Shown here one piece after another: positions 44,214 through 52,067 of a stretch of 57,764 nucleotides of DNA. Within the stretch, counting starts at the first letter, position 1. Every line of letters begins with the position of its first letter. The notes below the pieces were generated by a model. It worked only from the letters and a program-made list of their open reading frames with translations. It ran no database searches and was not told where the DNA came from. The stretch comes from JAYZQT01 sp964412235 (GTDB lineage: Bacteria; Pseudomonadota; Alphaproteobacteria; MPNO01; UBA830): contig CAYPNT010000010.1 in the NCBI GenBank assembly GCA_964412235.1, forward strand, positions 1 through 57,764, read 5' to 3'. Position numbers and translations under genes: made by a program.

Positions 44214-45074
44214 ATGAAACTCGCAAGCTTTAGAATTGGTAAACATCGAGGTTTTGGTGTTGTTACCGATCACGGTGTGATTGAATTGACGGGGCTCCTC
44301 AGCGGCAAACAAAACACTCTTCACGCAGTTCTCACTGCGGACGCAATCGACGAAGCTAAGGCAGTCGCAGAACATGCCGCACCAGATCATCGTTTTGACC
44401 AGATAGACTTTGAACTGCCTATATTAAACCCAGAAAAGATATACTGCGTAGGTCAGAATTATCGGGAACACATAATCGAAATGGGTTTTGACATCCCGAG
44501 CTCGCCCAGTATTTTTTCGCGATATATGAGGACCTTTGTCCCTCATAATGGTCAATTGGCGATGCCGTCACACTCTAGTCATTTCGATTACGAAGGTGAA
44601 ATGACTGTGGTGATTGGACGCCCAGCTCGCCACGTATCAGAGGCCGACGCACTTCAATATATTGGAGGTTACACAATCTGTAATGACGGTAGTGTACGAG
44701 ACTGGCAAAAAGCCGGCCCTCAAGTCGCACCTGGTAAAAATTGGGAACACTCCGGAATGTTAGGCCCTTGGATAGTAACCCCGGATGAGGCGGGCGATCC
44801 TGAGAACATGTCACTGACAACTCGAGTAAACGGAGAAATACGCCAGAAAGGGAATACCAGCGACCTGGTATTCTCAGCGGCTTATCTTGTGAGCTACATT
44901 TCCACGTTTATTACCCTTATGCCTGGAGATTTGATTACAACAGGCTCGCCTGCCGGCGTCGCGGCTGGGTTTACGCCCCCCAAATGGCTTCAACCTGGTG
45001 ACAGAATTGAAATTGAAATTGATAGTATTGGTACCCTTGCCGCAGACGTAGCAACCACTACTAAAGGCCATTAA
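44214..45074 (+). CDS. FAH-family hydrolase
   Basis: A 286-residue paralogue of the preceding protein, using the ATG at 44214 with AGGAAG upstream; the frame reaches back to 44187. All three metal ligands are standard: Glu127 and Glu129 in DYEGEMTVVIG and Asp158 in NDGSVRDWQ. The tail LITTGSPAGVAAGFTPPKWL is also typical. Likely a C-C hydrolase or decarboxylase/isomerase on a 2-oxo acid. It is cotranscribed with the first copy and followed by 167 nt with a palindrome. Confidence 0.9.
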   Translation: MKLASFRIGKHRGFGVVTDHGVIELTGLLSGKQNTLHAVLTADAIDEAKAVAEHAAPDHRFDQIDFELPILNPEKIYCVGQNYREHIIEMGFDIPSSPSIFSRYMRTFVPHNGQLAMPSHSSHFDYEGEMTVVIGRPARHVSEADALQYIGGYTICNDGSVRDWQKAGPQVAPGKNWEHSGMLGPWIVTPDEAGDPENMSLTTRVNGEIRQKGNTSDLVFSAAYLVSYISTFITLMPGDLITTGSPAGVAAGFTPPKWLQPGDRIEIEIDSIGTLAADVATTTKGH

Positions 45075-45184
45075 GTGTATTCTCTTCGAATAAGTCGTCG
45101 TGTACAGGAAATACCTAATCTGGCCAGCCGCAGTACAACAAAGTATTAATAGCGCTACAAACTTGGTAGTGTATGTAGCGAAAA

Positions 45185-45205
45185 CATTGTAATCCTATTA
45201 CAATG
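45185..45205. promoter_or_regulatory. Perfect palindrome upstream of the lysophospholipase-like gene
   Basis: CATTGTAAT (45185-45193) and ATTACAATG (45197-45205) are exact inverted repeats of 9 bp with a 3-nt spacer. The 21-nt element ends 36 nt before the GTG start of the next gene, where a repressor would act. It is of MarR-, GntR- or MerR-like size; the binding factor is not known. No regulator gene lies beside it. Confidence 0.6.
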
Positions 45206-45241
45206 GGCGGATCGGTCGTTTAAGATGAATTTATCGACCCT

Positions 45242-46237
45242 GTGAACTACGGTAAAATGCCCCCACAATTTTCTATTGAAAACTTTCCGAGCAAGACCCA
45301 AATAAGGGTGGGCCATTGGCGATCAAACAGTCAAACGGAGGGATTGATTGTAATCTTGCATGGCCGCACGGACTTTATAGAGAAATACACAGAAACTGCA
45401 GAAGAATTTTTAACACGCGGGTATGACGTTTGGACTATGGACTGGAGGGGCCAGGGTTTGTCGGTTCGAGAAGTTGAGGATAGACAAAAGGGACATATTG
45501 ATAGCTTTGACACATATCTCAGTGATCTAATATGGTTTCTCACGCACGTTATACCCCGACATGGAGTAAAGCCTGTGGTGCTGGCCCACTCGATGGGTGC
45601 TCATGTCGCAGCGCGGGCAATACTCGAAAAAGAAAATATTTTTAGGGGCGTAGTATTAACCTCTCCAATGTTTGACATATCCATGAGCGGTGTCGCCACA
45701 CTATTTGCAAAACCATTGGCTTACCTGGGACAACTAACAGGTTTCGATAAGAAGTATATCCCTGCCATGCAAAATTATGCCACAAAGTCGAAAGCATTTG
45801 AGAAAAATTCGTTAACGAGTAACAAAGAGCGTTTTTATCAAAACCAAAAGGAGATTGAAGAACGACCAAACTTAGAAATCCATCGCCCTACAATTGGATG
45901 GCTACACGCTGCATTTCAAAGCATAAACACTTTGTCCCGCCTCCCACCGATTGCCAATAATTGCTGTCCGGTCCTCGTCTGCACTGCGCTGGCGGACCAA
46001 GTTGTTTCAATTAGTGCCCAAGCTGAGTTATGTCAAAAGCATGGCTGGAAACAAATGTTTTTCCACGGCTCCAAACACGAAATTTTACAAGAGATCGATA
46101 CTATTCGCGCCCAGTTTTGGAAGGCATTCGACGAATTCCAATCTCAATTATTGAAATTTGAGGCCGCACAAAGTAAACGCCTGTTACCCGAGTTTATGCT
46201 ATCCGTCAAAAGTTCAGAAAATATTGAAATATCTTGA
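45242..46237 (+). CDS. Alpha/beta hydrolase, lysophospholipase/monoacylglycerol lipase-like
   Basis: A 331-residue serine hydrolase of the PldB/monoacylglycerol-lipase group. The HG motif is LHGRTDFIEKYTETAEEFL (about 39-57), WTMDWRGQGLS follows, and the nucleophile is in LAHSMGAHVAAR (about 114-125); the Asp is in ALADQVVS and the His in FHGSKHEIL. The GTG at 45242 or ATG at 45257 may start it. The 3' end overlaps the plsC-like gene by 94 nt on the opposite strand. It probably acts on membrane lysolipids or acylglycerols. Confidence 0.87.
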   Translation: MNYGKMPPQFSIENFPSKTQIRVGHWRSNSQTEGLIVILHGRTDFIEKYTETAEEFLTRGYDVWTMDWRGQGLSVREVEDRQKGHIDSFDTYLSDLIWFLTHVIPRHGVKPVVLAHSMGAHVAARAILEKENIFRGVVLTSPMFDISMSGVATLFAKPLAYLGQLTGFDKKYIPAMQNYATKSKAFEKNSLTSNKERFYQNQKEIEERPNLEIHRPTIGWLHAAFQSINTLSRLPPIANNCCPVLVCTALADQVVSISAQAELCQKHGWKQMFFHGSKHEILQEIDTIRAQFWKAFDEFQSQLLKFEAAQSKRLLPEFMLSVKSSENIEIS

Positions 46238-46869
46238 CCAGGTTCGATTGGCGGGTGGAACTCGGCAATTATAACCCCAGATTTTTTCAGAAAGCTTCGC
46301 CTCCCCCAAAAAACACCCGAATTGAGAGAAACCGGCACCACAGGAACTTCACATTGGCGGTATACCGAATTAATACCTGATTTCAGTGGTACCACTTCAC
46401 CTGGTGCAGAGCGCGTTCCCCCAGGAAAAATGACGATAGAGCGCCGCCTCTCAATATTAGCCCGCACCTCCCGGATCATTTTTCGAATCTCTCCAGCGTT
46501 ACCCAAACGATTAATCGAAATCATGCCGAGCCGCCGCATATATGCGCTCAATAGGGGCACTTTAGTTAATTCGCTTTTTATAATGTAACCAGGGTCTTTC
46601 ACGACGGCATAGAACGCTATTGTATCCCAAGCAGACTGGTGGGCGGACGCGATTATAAATGGTGTTTCTGGCAGAAGGTGTAGGCCTCGAAACTCAAATT
46701 TAAGATTTAATACTGTATGTTGTAGAAAGAAAATCCCTGAGACCCAGAATCTCACAGCCCCCACCAGCCACCCCCGGGGTGCAACAAGCAGTGGCAAATA
46801 AAGTAACAAAAGAATAAATGTCCAAGAAAATGACATTACATTGAATATGAGGGAGCGCACAAAAATCAC
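46144..46869 (-). CDS. plsC: 1-acyl-sn-glycerol-3-phosphate acyltransferase (PlsC family)
   Basis: A lysophosphatidic acid acyltransferase, 241 residues, adding the second acyl chain in phospholipid synthesis. The N-terminus is a membrane helix (about 10-32); the acyltransferase motifs are ASAHQSAWDT (HxxxxD, 76-85), the region RLGMISINRLG, FPGGTRSAPGE and VPVVPVSLNSG. Its 94-nt 3' end overlaps the lysophospholipase-like gene. It is the last gene of ftsE-ftsX-ydcF-plsC, an arrangement known in alphaproteobacteria. Confidence 0.92.
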   Translation of the reverse strand: MIFVRSLIFNVMSFSWTFILLLLYLPLLVAPRGWLVGAVRFWVSGIFFLQHTVLNLKFEFRGLHLLPETPFIIASAHQSAWDTIAFYAVVKDPGYIIKSELTKVPLLSAYMRRLGMISINRLGNAGEIRKMIREVRANIERRRSIVIFPGGTRSAPGEVVPLKSGINSVYRQCEVPVVPVSLNSGVFWGRRSFLKKSGVIIAEFHPPIEPGQDISIFSELLTDSINSGNRRLLCAASNFNN

Positions 46870-46882
46870 TTAGATCCCCTTT

Positions 46883-47491
46883 TCAAAGAAACTTTATCTC
46901 GAAAGTAGCGAATAGGTATTTATGATACTCTGAAATGGCGAGAAGGGCCGAGCCTGGCCAACGCCACCAATTATCCCGATGAAAACCGACAGGGAAAACC
47001 GGATGTGGCACGATACGAACACCGGTTGGGAGAGTATGTCGAAATTCTAACAAACTCCGGGGCATATGATAGCTTGCTGTTACAATCCGAACAGATGAAA
47101 TGTTTTCTCTCTCAATCCAATTGGAAGTTTCCACAGCATTCCCCCTAGTGCTGTCGGCTAAATAGCCTAACGCTATACAGCATTCAAACTCCCCCGGTGT
47201 CCGCCGGGCAACTTTAAGAAGAGCCTGCACATCTACGCCCCTATACACGCCAGACACAAAAAGTCGCTTTCCGAGACCCCTTTCGAGAAGTGACAACCCC
47301 TCACCCACTCGCCTGGCGCCACCGGTGAGGACCACGATAGCATCTGATTGTTCGGCAGAAATCGGGCCAGGGTCTGGGATCATTCCTGCGAAATGGTATA
47401 AACCGGCTATCCAAATAAAAACAAATACTAACAGTATGGTCAGGGCTATCTTAATGCCCTTATTTTGCCGTCTTTTTGTTCGGCGGTTCAC
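46883..47491 (-). CDS. YdcF/ElyC-family (DUF218) protein
   Basis: A 202-residue protein with one N-terminal membrane helix (about 12-33) and a DUF218 domain facing the periplasm. The core DAIVVLTGGARRVGEGLSLL (50-69) and RGNAVETSNWIERENISSVRIVTASYHMPRS are typical. E. coli relatives SanA and ElyC affect envelope integrity and lipid-carrier use. It overlaps ftsX by 4 nt and precedes plsC by 13 nt. Confidence 0.9.
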   Translation of the reverse strand: MNRRTKRRQNKGIKIALTILLVFVFIWIAGLYHFAGMIPDPGPISAEQSDAIVVLTGGARRVGEGLSLLERGLGKRLFVSGVYRGVDVQALLKVARRTPGEFECCIALGYLADSTRGNAVETSNWIERENISSVRIVTASYHMPRSLLEFRHTLPTGVRIVPHPVFPVGFHRDNWWRWPGSALLAISEYHKYLFATFEIKFL

Positions 47492-48360
47492 ATCATTTTT
47501 CCCAGTCTATAGCGGACGGTAACACCGATTGTTACTATTAGTAATAATGTCATGAAGAAAGGTAGTGCCGCGAGGCTAGCCCATTGTGTCAGACTTAAAG
47601 TAAAGTCTGGAGACAACCCATCACCAACTTTAGCTCCGTATATTTGGGTAATGCCTACCGTTCCCGCAGCAGCCATAAACCCTGTAATCACACTTGGTCC
47701 CAATGATAACAATGTTTGGATTTGAAATTTTTGGACAACATAAAAATCTGGTGCACCAAATAAATGCAGGACTTCAACAATATCATTATTAATTGCCAAT
47801 CCGATATGGGTGGTGAGAATAACAATACCGACCGTGAACAAAATTATAACGGCGATAACAGTAAAATATATTCTTTTTACAAAATTAAAATTTTCCCAGT
47901 CATCGAGAAACCAATTAGAATGGTCATCTAAAATTAACCCGGGGGCTATTTTTTTCAACTTAGAGGACAGCCCTTCTATATTGACGCTCTTGCCAGGAAA
48001 AACCCTAACGTCGACTAGGACAGGTAAAGGAAGATCTAGTTCAGAGATAGATGAACCAAGCCAGGGCTCTACAAGTTTATCTACTTTCCTTTTCGAAACG
48101 ATCGCAGCCGAGACAATATTAGGACTGTTTATTAATATTGCTATAATGCGGTCTACCACATTACCTTTTGCAACTTTTTCTGGCACTTCCACCGTTAAAG
48201 TTTCAGACATATTCTTTCGCCAAGTATCCCCAGCACTATAAAGAAACATGCTCGCTGCTAGTGCCAGCGTACATACGAAAACAAGTAATCCGACAATGAT
48301 TGAAAAACGGCGACTAATTGGGTCACCCCGAAATGGAAGGAATCTATTTAGAGTGGTCAT
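47488..48360 (-). CDS. ftsX: Cell division protein FtsX
   Basis: The membrane partner of FtsE that regulates periplasmic peptidoglycan hydrolysis at the septum. With the ATG at 48360 it is 290 residues long. It has a TM near 23-45, a large periplasmic domain (about 48-165) and three C-terminal helices, including the VEVLHLFGAPDFYVVQKFQ loop diagnostic for FtsX. Its start overlaps the ftsE 3' end by 17 nt, so the two are translationally coupled. Confidence 0.93.
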   Translation of the reverse strand: MTTLNRFLPFRGDPISRRFSIIVGLLVFVCTLALAASMFLYSAGDTWRKNMSETLTVEVPEKVAKGNVVDRIIAILINSPNIVSAAIVSKRKVDKLVEPWLGSSISELDLPLPVLVDVRVFPGKSVNIEGLSSKLKKIAPGLILDDHSNWFLDDWENFNFVKRIYFTVIAVIILFTVGIVILTTHIGLAINNDIVEVLHLFGAPDFYVVQKFQIQTLLSLGPSVITGFMAAAGTVGITQIYGAKVGDGLSPDFTLSLTQWASLAALPFFMTLLLIVTIGVTVRYRLGKMM

Positions 48361-49051
48361 GAAGGGACCCGGTGGGCAAAACACTTAACCCTCCGTTATC
48401 AATCCGAAGTTCTGGATGCGGAAAACTTCGAACCAACTCATCATTATGAGTAGCCACCACTATCGTGGTGCCATTCTTGTTGAGTTCTTGCAGTAAGTAC
48501 ATCAATCGGATAGCAATTTCACTATCCACACTACTAGTAGGTTCATCTGCCAGGAGTAACTGCGGACGAGCAATTACGGCTCTTGCAATGGCAACCTGTT
48601 GCTGTTCCCCACGCGAAAGTGTTGTTGGCATCGAATTTAGTTGTTCGTCAAGGCCTACCCACCTCAATAATTCAGGAACATATTCACGTATTTCAACCTC
48701 ACCTACACCGGCAATGCGTAGCGGTAACGCTACGTTATCAAAAGCTGACATGTGGTTGATCAACTTAAACTCTTGAAAAACTACTCCTATCTTTCGTCGC
48801 AATGCAGCCTGTCCATCCCTAGTTAAAGTCAGGGTATCTTGACCAAATATCGATATTCTTCCTTGCGCCGGTCGACATGCGAGATACATCGATCGCATCA
48901 AGGACGATTTTCCGGAGCCGCTTGGTCCGGTTATAAAATTAAATGACCCAACCGCTAGCTTAAAGCTAATCTCCTGCAAAACCTCAGCACTCAGCGAATA
49001 ACGAATGCTAACGTTCTCAAAACACACAATATCTTCAAGCTCATGTGCCAA
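48344..49051 (-). CDS. ftsE: Cell division ATP-binding protein FtsE
   Basis: The ABC ATPase of the FtsEX complex. It has Walker A GPSGSGKSS, the Q-loop VFQEFKLINHMSAFDNVALP, signature LSRGEQQQVAIARA, Walker B LLLADEPTSSVDSE and switch His in VATHND. The start is unsure: the frame reaches a GTG at 49090, a TTG at 49051 has a good AGAGGAAA site, and a GTG at 49027 would give the canonical short N-terminus. The one given yields 235 residues. It heads the ftsE-ftsX-ydcF-plsC unit. Confidence 0.93.
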   Translation of the reverse strand: MAHELEDIVCFENVSIRYSLSAEVLQEISFKLAVGSFNFITGPSGSGKSSLMRSMYLACRPAQGRISIFGQDTLTLTRDGQAALRRKIGVVFQEFKLINHMSAFDNVALPLRIAGVGEVEIREYVPELLRWVGLDEQLNSMPTTLSRGEQQQVAIARAVIARPQLLLADEPTSSVDSEIAIRLMYLLQELNKNGTTIVVATHNDELVRSFPHPELRIDNGGLSVLPTGSLHDHSK

Positions 49052-49188
49052 AGCAGCTATTTCCTCTTTCAGTCCACACCAAAAATCCACTAGGTTTTAA
49101 TATAACTCCTAGAAGCGAGTTCGGGTATTTTACATACCCAGAATCAGATGCTCTTAAAAGGTTTGATGGCATAGGGTATTAAGATTGT

Positions 49189-50010
49189 ATGATAATTAGT
49201 TGCTCCTCATGCACCACCCGATATGTCGTTCAGCCAATCAATATCGGGGAAAATGGCCGGACCGTAAAATGTGTAAAATGTAATTATTGCTGGATTATTC
49301 CTGGTAATTCAGAAAAGCAGTTTAAGGTAGATGATAAAAATAATGGGACGCATCCATCATCTACGTCCCCGATATACGACCTTGTCAAAAACACTGAGGA
49401 CACTAGAAATCTTGGTTCCACCCAAGGTATTCTAAAAATAGAACGCCCGCGAAATCTAGTCAGCCACTGTGGTGCACATGGTCCGGCCAATTTAAAAAAG
49501 GCGGCGCAAACTGATGGTATTTCGACACCCAAAATCCAAAATTTAACTACACAATCAAAACCAACAATTTTGGATAAGAAATCAAACCGCTGGACAAGTG
49601 TGACTGTATATTTAGTTCTGTGTCTCTTGTTAATAGGTACGATAGGTGGTGCCGTAAAATATAGAGAATGGGTAACCACGACCTGGCCCCCCACTGCTGA
49701 GATGTATCGTGTTCTGGGGATTAACGTGCTTCCCCAGAAAGCCAAATTAACAATCAGAAACGTAAATTATAAATATCTTACTTCTAATACTCTGAAAATA
49801 CACGGTGAACTGGTAAGCGTCTCAAAAACACCTCACGATACACCTGTTCTTAAGGTAGTATTTTTAGATGGAAATGGGATAGTGGTTCTGAATAGAAAAT
49901 TGTTGCTGTCGAAAAAGGTTGTTGAAGCCAAAGAAACGTTGAAATTTTCTACTGAAATTCGCAACCCGCCAACCAAAGCCAAACGCATAGAAGTTGATGT
50001 AGTGAAATGA
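49189..50010 (+). CDS. Zinc-ribbon membrane protein (MJ0042/DUF3426 type)
   Basis: A 273-residue protein with an N-terminal zinc ribbon of the MJ0042 type: ISCSSCTTRYVV and VKCVKCNYCW (Cys 5, 8, 28, 31 or so). A long linker follows, then one membrane helix (about 139-159, VYLVLCLLLIGTIGGAVKY) and a periplasmic DUF3426-like beta domain. Such genes often neighbour ftsEX in alphaproteobacteria, as here in divergent orientation. The function is unknown. It overlaps hpt by 4 nt. Confidence 0.85.
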   Translation: MIISCSSCTTRYVVQPINIGENGRTVKCVKCNYCWIIPGNSEKQFKVDDKNNGTHPSSTSPIYDLVKNTEDTRNLGSTQGILKIERPRNLVSHCGAHGPANLKKAAQTDGISTPKIQNLTTQSKPTILDKKSNRWTSVTVYLVLCLLLIGTIGGAVKYREWVTTTWPPTAEMYRVLGINVLPQKAKLTIRNVNYKYLTSNTLKIHGELVSVSKTPHDTPVLKVVFLDGNGIVVLNRKLLLSKKVVEAKETLKFSTEIRNPPTKAKRIEVDVVK

Positions 50011-50570
50011 CGGAATGCTCTGACAAACACATAGCACACAATCTTCCACAAATTGACGTGATTTATGACGCCGAAACGATTGCCGGTCGAATTGAGGTTC
50101 TTTCACATAAAATTGCTTCTGATCTTCCGGAAGACGTTTTAATAATTGTTATATTAAAAGGAAGTTTTATTTTCGCTGCCGATCTACTAAGAGCGCTAGA
50201 TTCCTCAGGAATGAGGCCGACGGTCGACTTCATAACCATATGGAGTTACGGGGCTAGCACAGAAAGTACTGGAACCGTCAATTTGACTCGGGACATAACC
50301 GAAAATGTACGTGACCGTGCCGTATTAGTAGTTGACGACATCTTAGACACGGGCCGTACCCTTGCGTACGCAAAAAACTTAATGACCAGTCGCGGTGCAA
50401 AAACCGTCCATACGTGCGTATTATTAGACAAGGAAGCAAGACGGGAAGAACCAATTGAAGCTAACTATGTGGGATTTCCCGTCGAGGACGTTTTCGTTGT
50501 GGGATACGGGATTGATATGGCTCATCGGTTTCGAAGCCTACCCTTCATCGGGGTGGTGAGAACCAGTTAG
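50007..50570 (+). CDS. hpt: Hypoxanthine phosphoribosyltransferase
   Basis: Salvages hypoxanthine (and often guanine) with PRPP. The 187-residue type I phosphoribosyltransferase has ILKGSFIFAADLLRAL (about 48-63) and the PRPP loop VVDDILDTGRTLAYAK (about 109-124), then VDDVFVVGYGIDM-like EDVFVVGYGIDMAHRFRSLP near the end. The start overlaps the zinc-ribbon gene by 4 nt (ATGA). Convergent with lysA, 86 nt apart. Confidence 0.94.
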   Translation: MTECSDKHIAHNLPQIDVIYDAETIAGRIEVLSHKIASDLPEDVLIIVILKGSFIFAADLLRALDSSGMRPTVDFITIWSYGASTESTGTVNLTRDITENVRDRAVLVVDDILDTGRTLAYAKNLMTSRGAKTVHTCVLLDKEARREEPIEANYVGFPVEDVFVVGYGIDMAHRFRSLPFIGVVRTS

Positions 50571-50650
50571 AAAACTGGGTAACTACTTATGCCTTTATCG
50601 ACGATGATTAAATGCTCAACTAATACGCGTGGTGCCACGGCCTATAGACG

Positions 50651-50681
50651 CCTAGACTACCACTCTGGAACATAGTCTAGG
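50651..50681. repeat. Inverted repeat spanning the lysA stop codon
   Basis: CCTAGACTA (50651-50659) and TAGTCTAGG (50673-50681) form a perfect 9-bp inverted repeat with a 13-nt loop that contains the end of lysA. No U-tract follows on either strand, so a standard terminator is doubtful. Confidence 0.45.
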
Positions 50682-51913
50682 TCAATTAATTCCTTATAAT
50701 CGGGGCGCGGCCTAATTACGGCATATTCATCGCCGCATACCATTATCTCGGGAACAAGTAACCGACTATTATAGGTAGAAGACATTACGGCACCGTATGC
50801 TCCAACCGACCTTAGAGCTATTAGTTCATCAGGCATAATAGGGGGCAGCTCTCGCTGAACTGCAAAAATATCTCCCGTTTCACAAATGGGGCCGACAATA
50901 TCTATCGGTACCATTGGAGTATCTGGCGTAGGCTCTATTATTGGATCAATATTATGCCAAGCATCGTAAAGCGTAGGCCGCATTAGGTCATTCATCGCAG
51001 CATCGACTACCAGAAATCTTCGCCCGCCACCTTCTTTGATATAAATTACAGTTGAAACAAGTATTCCCGCATCACCCGCAAGCCGCCGCCCAGGTTCAAA
51101 TATCAGTTCCAACTCAAATTGCCCAAAAACTTTGCGCACTAACTGGGCATACTCCGCGGGCGTCGGTAGCCGTTCATCACGATAAACAATACCAAGACCA
51201 CCACCAAGATCTAGCCTATCGACGGAGAAACCTGCCGTCCTAACATCCGTTATAAGATTTGCAATTTTATCAAAGGCTGCCTTGAACGGAGCCAACGCTG
51301 TAAGCTGGGACCCAATATGTATGGCCAAACCGGCCACACTCACGTGAGGATTGTTTTTAGCTTCTCGATAAACCGGAAGTATCCGATCATAATCAATGCC
51401 AAATTTATCGCCTGCGCGGCCTGTAGCAATTTTATCATGAGTATCAGCATCAATATCAGGATTAACACGCAAGACAGCAGTGACAATCTGACCTTTATGC
51501 GCTGCGATACTGGCTAAAATTTCTAACTCTGGTTCGGATTCGACATTAAATTGGCCACAACCCAAAGATAACGCGCTAGCAATTTCCGATTGCGTCTTAC
51601 CAACTCCGGAAAACACGATCTTGTCCGCCGGCACACCGGCGGCTATAGCGCGACGCAGTTCCCCTTCCGAAACCACATCGGCCCCTGCGCCAAGGTTTGA
51701 AAACAAGGAGATGACAGCCTGATTGCTGTTTGCTTTAACCGCATAACAGATTTGAGCGTTCAGCCCACTAAAAGCATCGCGAAATTCCACATAATTTTGG
51801 CTGAATGTCTCTGTTGAATAACAGTAGAATGGGGTGCCCACCGAATCTGCTATATCAAGAACTGAAACATTCTCCGCATGCAGAGTTCCATTACGATATG
51901 CGAAGCTATTCAT
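50657..51913 (-). CDS. lysA: Diaminopimelate decarboxylase
   Basis: PLP-dependent last step of lysine synthesis. With the ATG at 51913 it is 418 residues, starting MNSFAYRNGTLHAENVSV; the frame extends 18 residues further. The PLP lysine is in CYAVKANSN (about 54-62), and GADVVSEGELRRA, LDLGGGLGI, EPGRRLAGDAG and the active-site Cys region GPICETGDIFA are all present. It lies 13 nt after the small lipoprotein gene, giving argH-lipoprotein-lysA. Confidence 0.96.
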   Translation of the reverse strand: MNSFAYRNGTLHAENVSVLDIADSVGTPFYCYSTETFSQNYVEFRDAFSGLNAQICYAVKANSNQAVISLFSNLGAGADVVSEGELRRAIAAGVPADKIVFSGVGKTQSEIASALSLGCGQFNVESEPELEILASIAAHKGQIVTAVLRVNPDIDADTHDKIATGRAGDKFGIDYDRILPVYREAKNNPHVSVAGLAIHIGSQLTALAPFKAAFDKIANLITDVRTAGFSVDRLDLGGGLGIVYRDERLPTPAEYAQLVRKVFGQFELELIFEPGRRLAGDAGILVSTVIYIKEGGGRRFLVVDAAMNDLMRPTLYDAWHNIDPIIEPTPDTPMVPIDIVGPICETGDIFAVQRELPPIMPDELIALRSVGAYGAVMSSTYNSRLLVPEIMVCGDEYAVIRPRPDYKELIDLDYVPEW

Positions 51914-51926
51914 TACGTTTGGGCCC

Positions 51927-52067
51927 TTATTTAGGCTTAGGATACTGTGTTGGAAACTTCGGCGCACCTTCAGGTGCTGAGACGTCTCCAGGCTTTTTTC
52001 CGCATCCGTGCAAAGATCCGAAGAACACAGTGACTATTAGAATGGAGATAAAACCATGAAACTTCAT
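51927..52067 (-). CDS. Small lipoprotein of the LptM (YifL) type
   Basis: A 46-residue protein below usual gene-finding size. It has a signal (MKFHGFISILIVTVFFGSLH), a lipobox ending at Cys22 (SLHGC) and a short Pro/Lys-rich mature part with GKKP and a terminal YPKP. LptM in E. coli helps the LPS translocon LptD mature. The ATG overlaps the argH stop (ATGA, 52064-52067) and the gene ends 13 nt before the lysA start. The argH-lipoprotein-lysA order is conserved in proteobacteria. LptM identity is by context and lipobox, not strong similarity. Confidence 0.85.
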   Translation of the reverse strand: MKFHGFISILIVTVFFGSLHGCGKKPGDVSAPEGAPKFPTQYPKPK

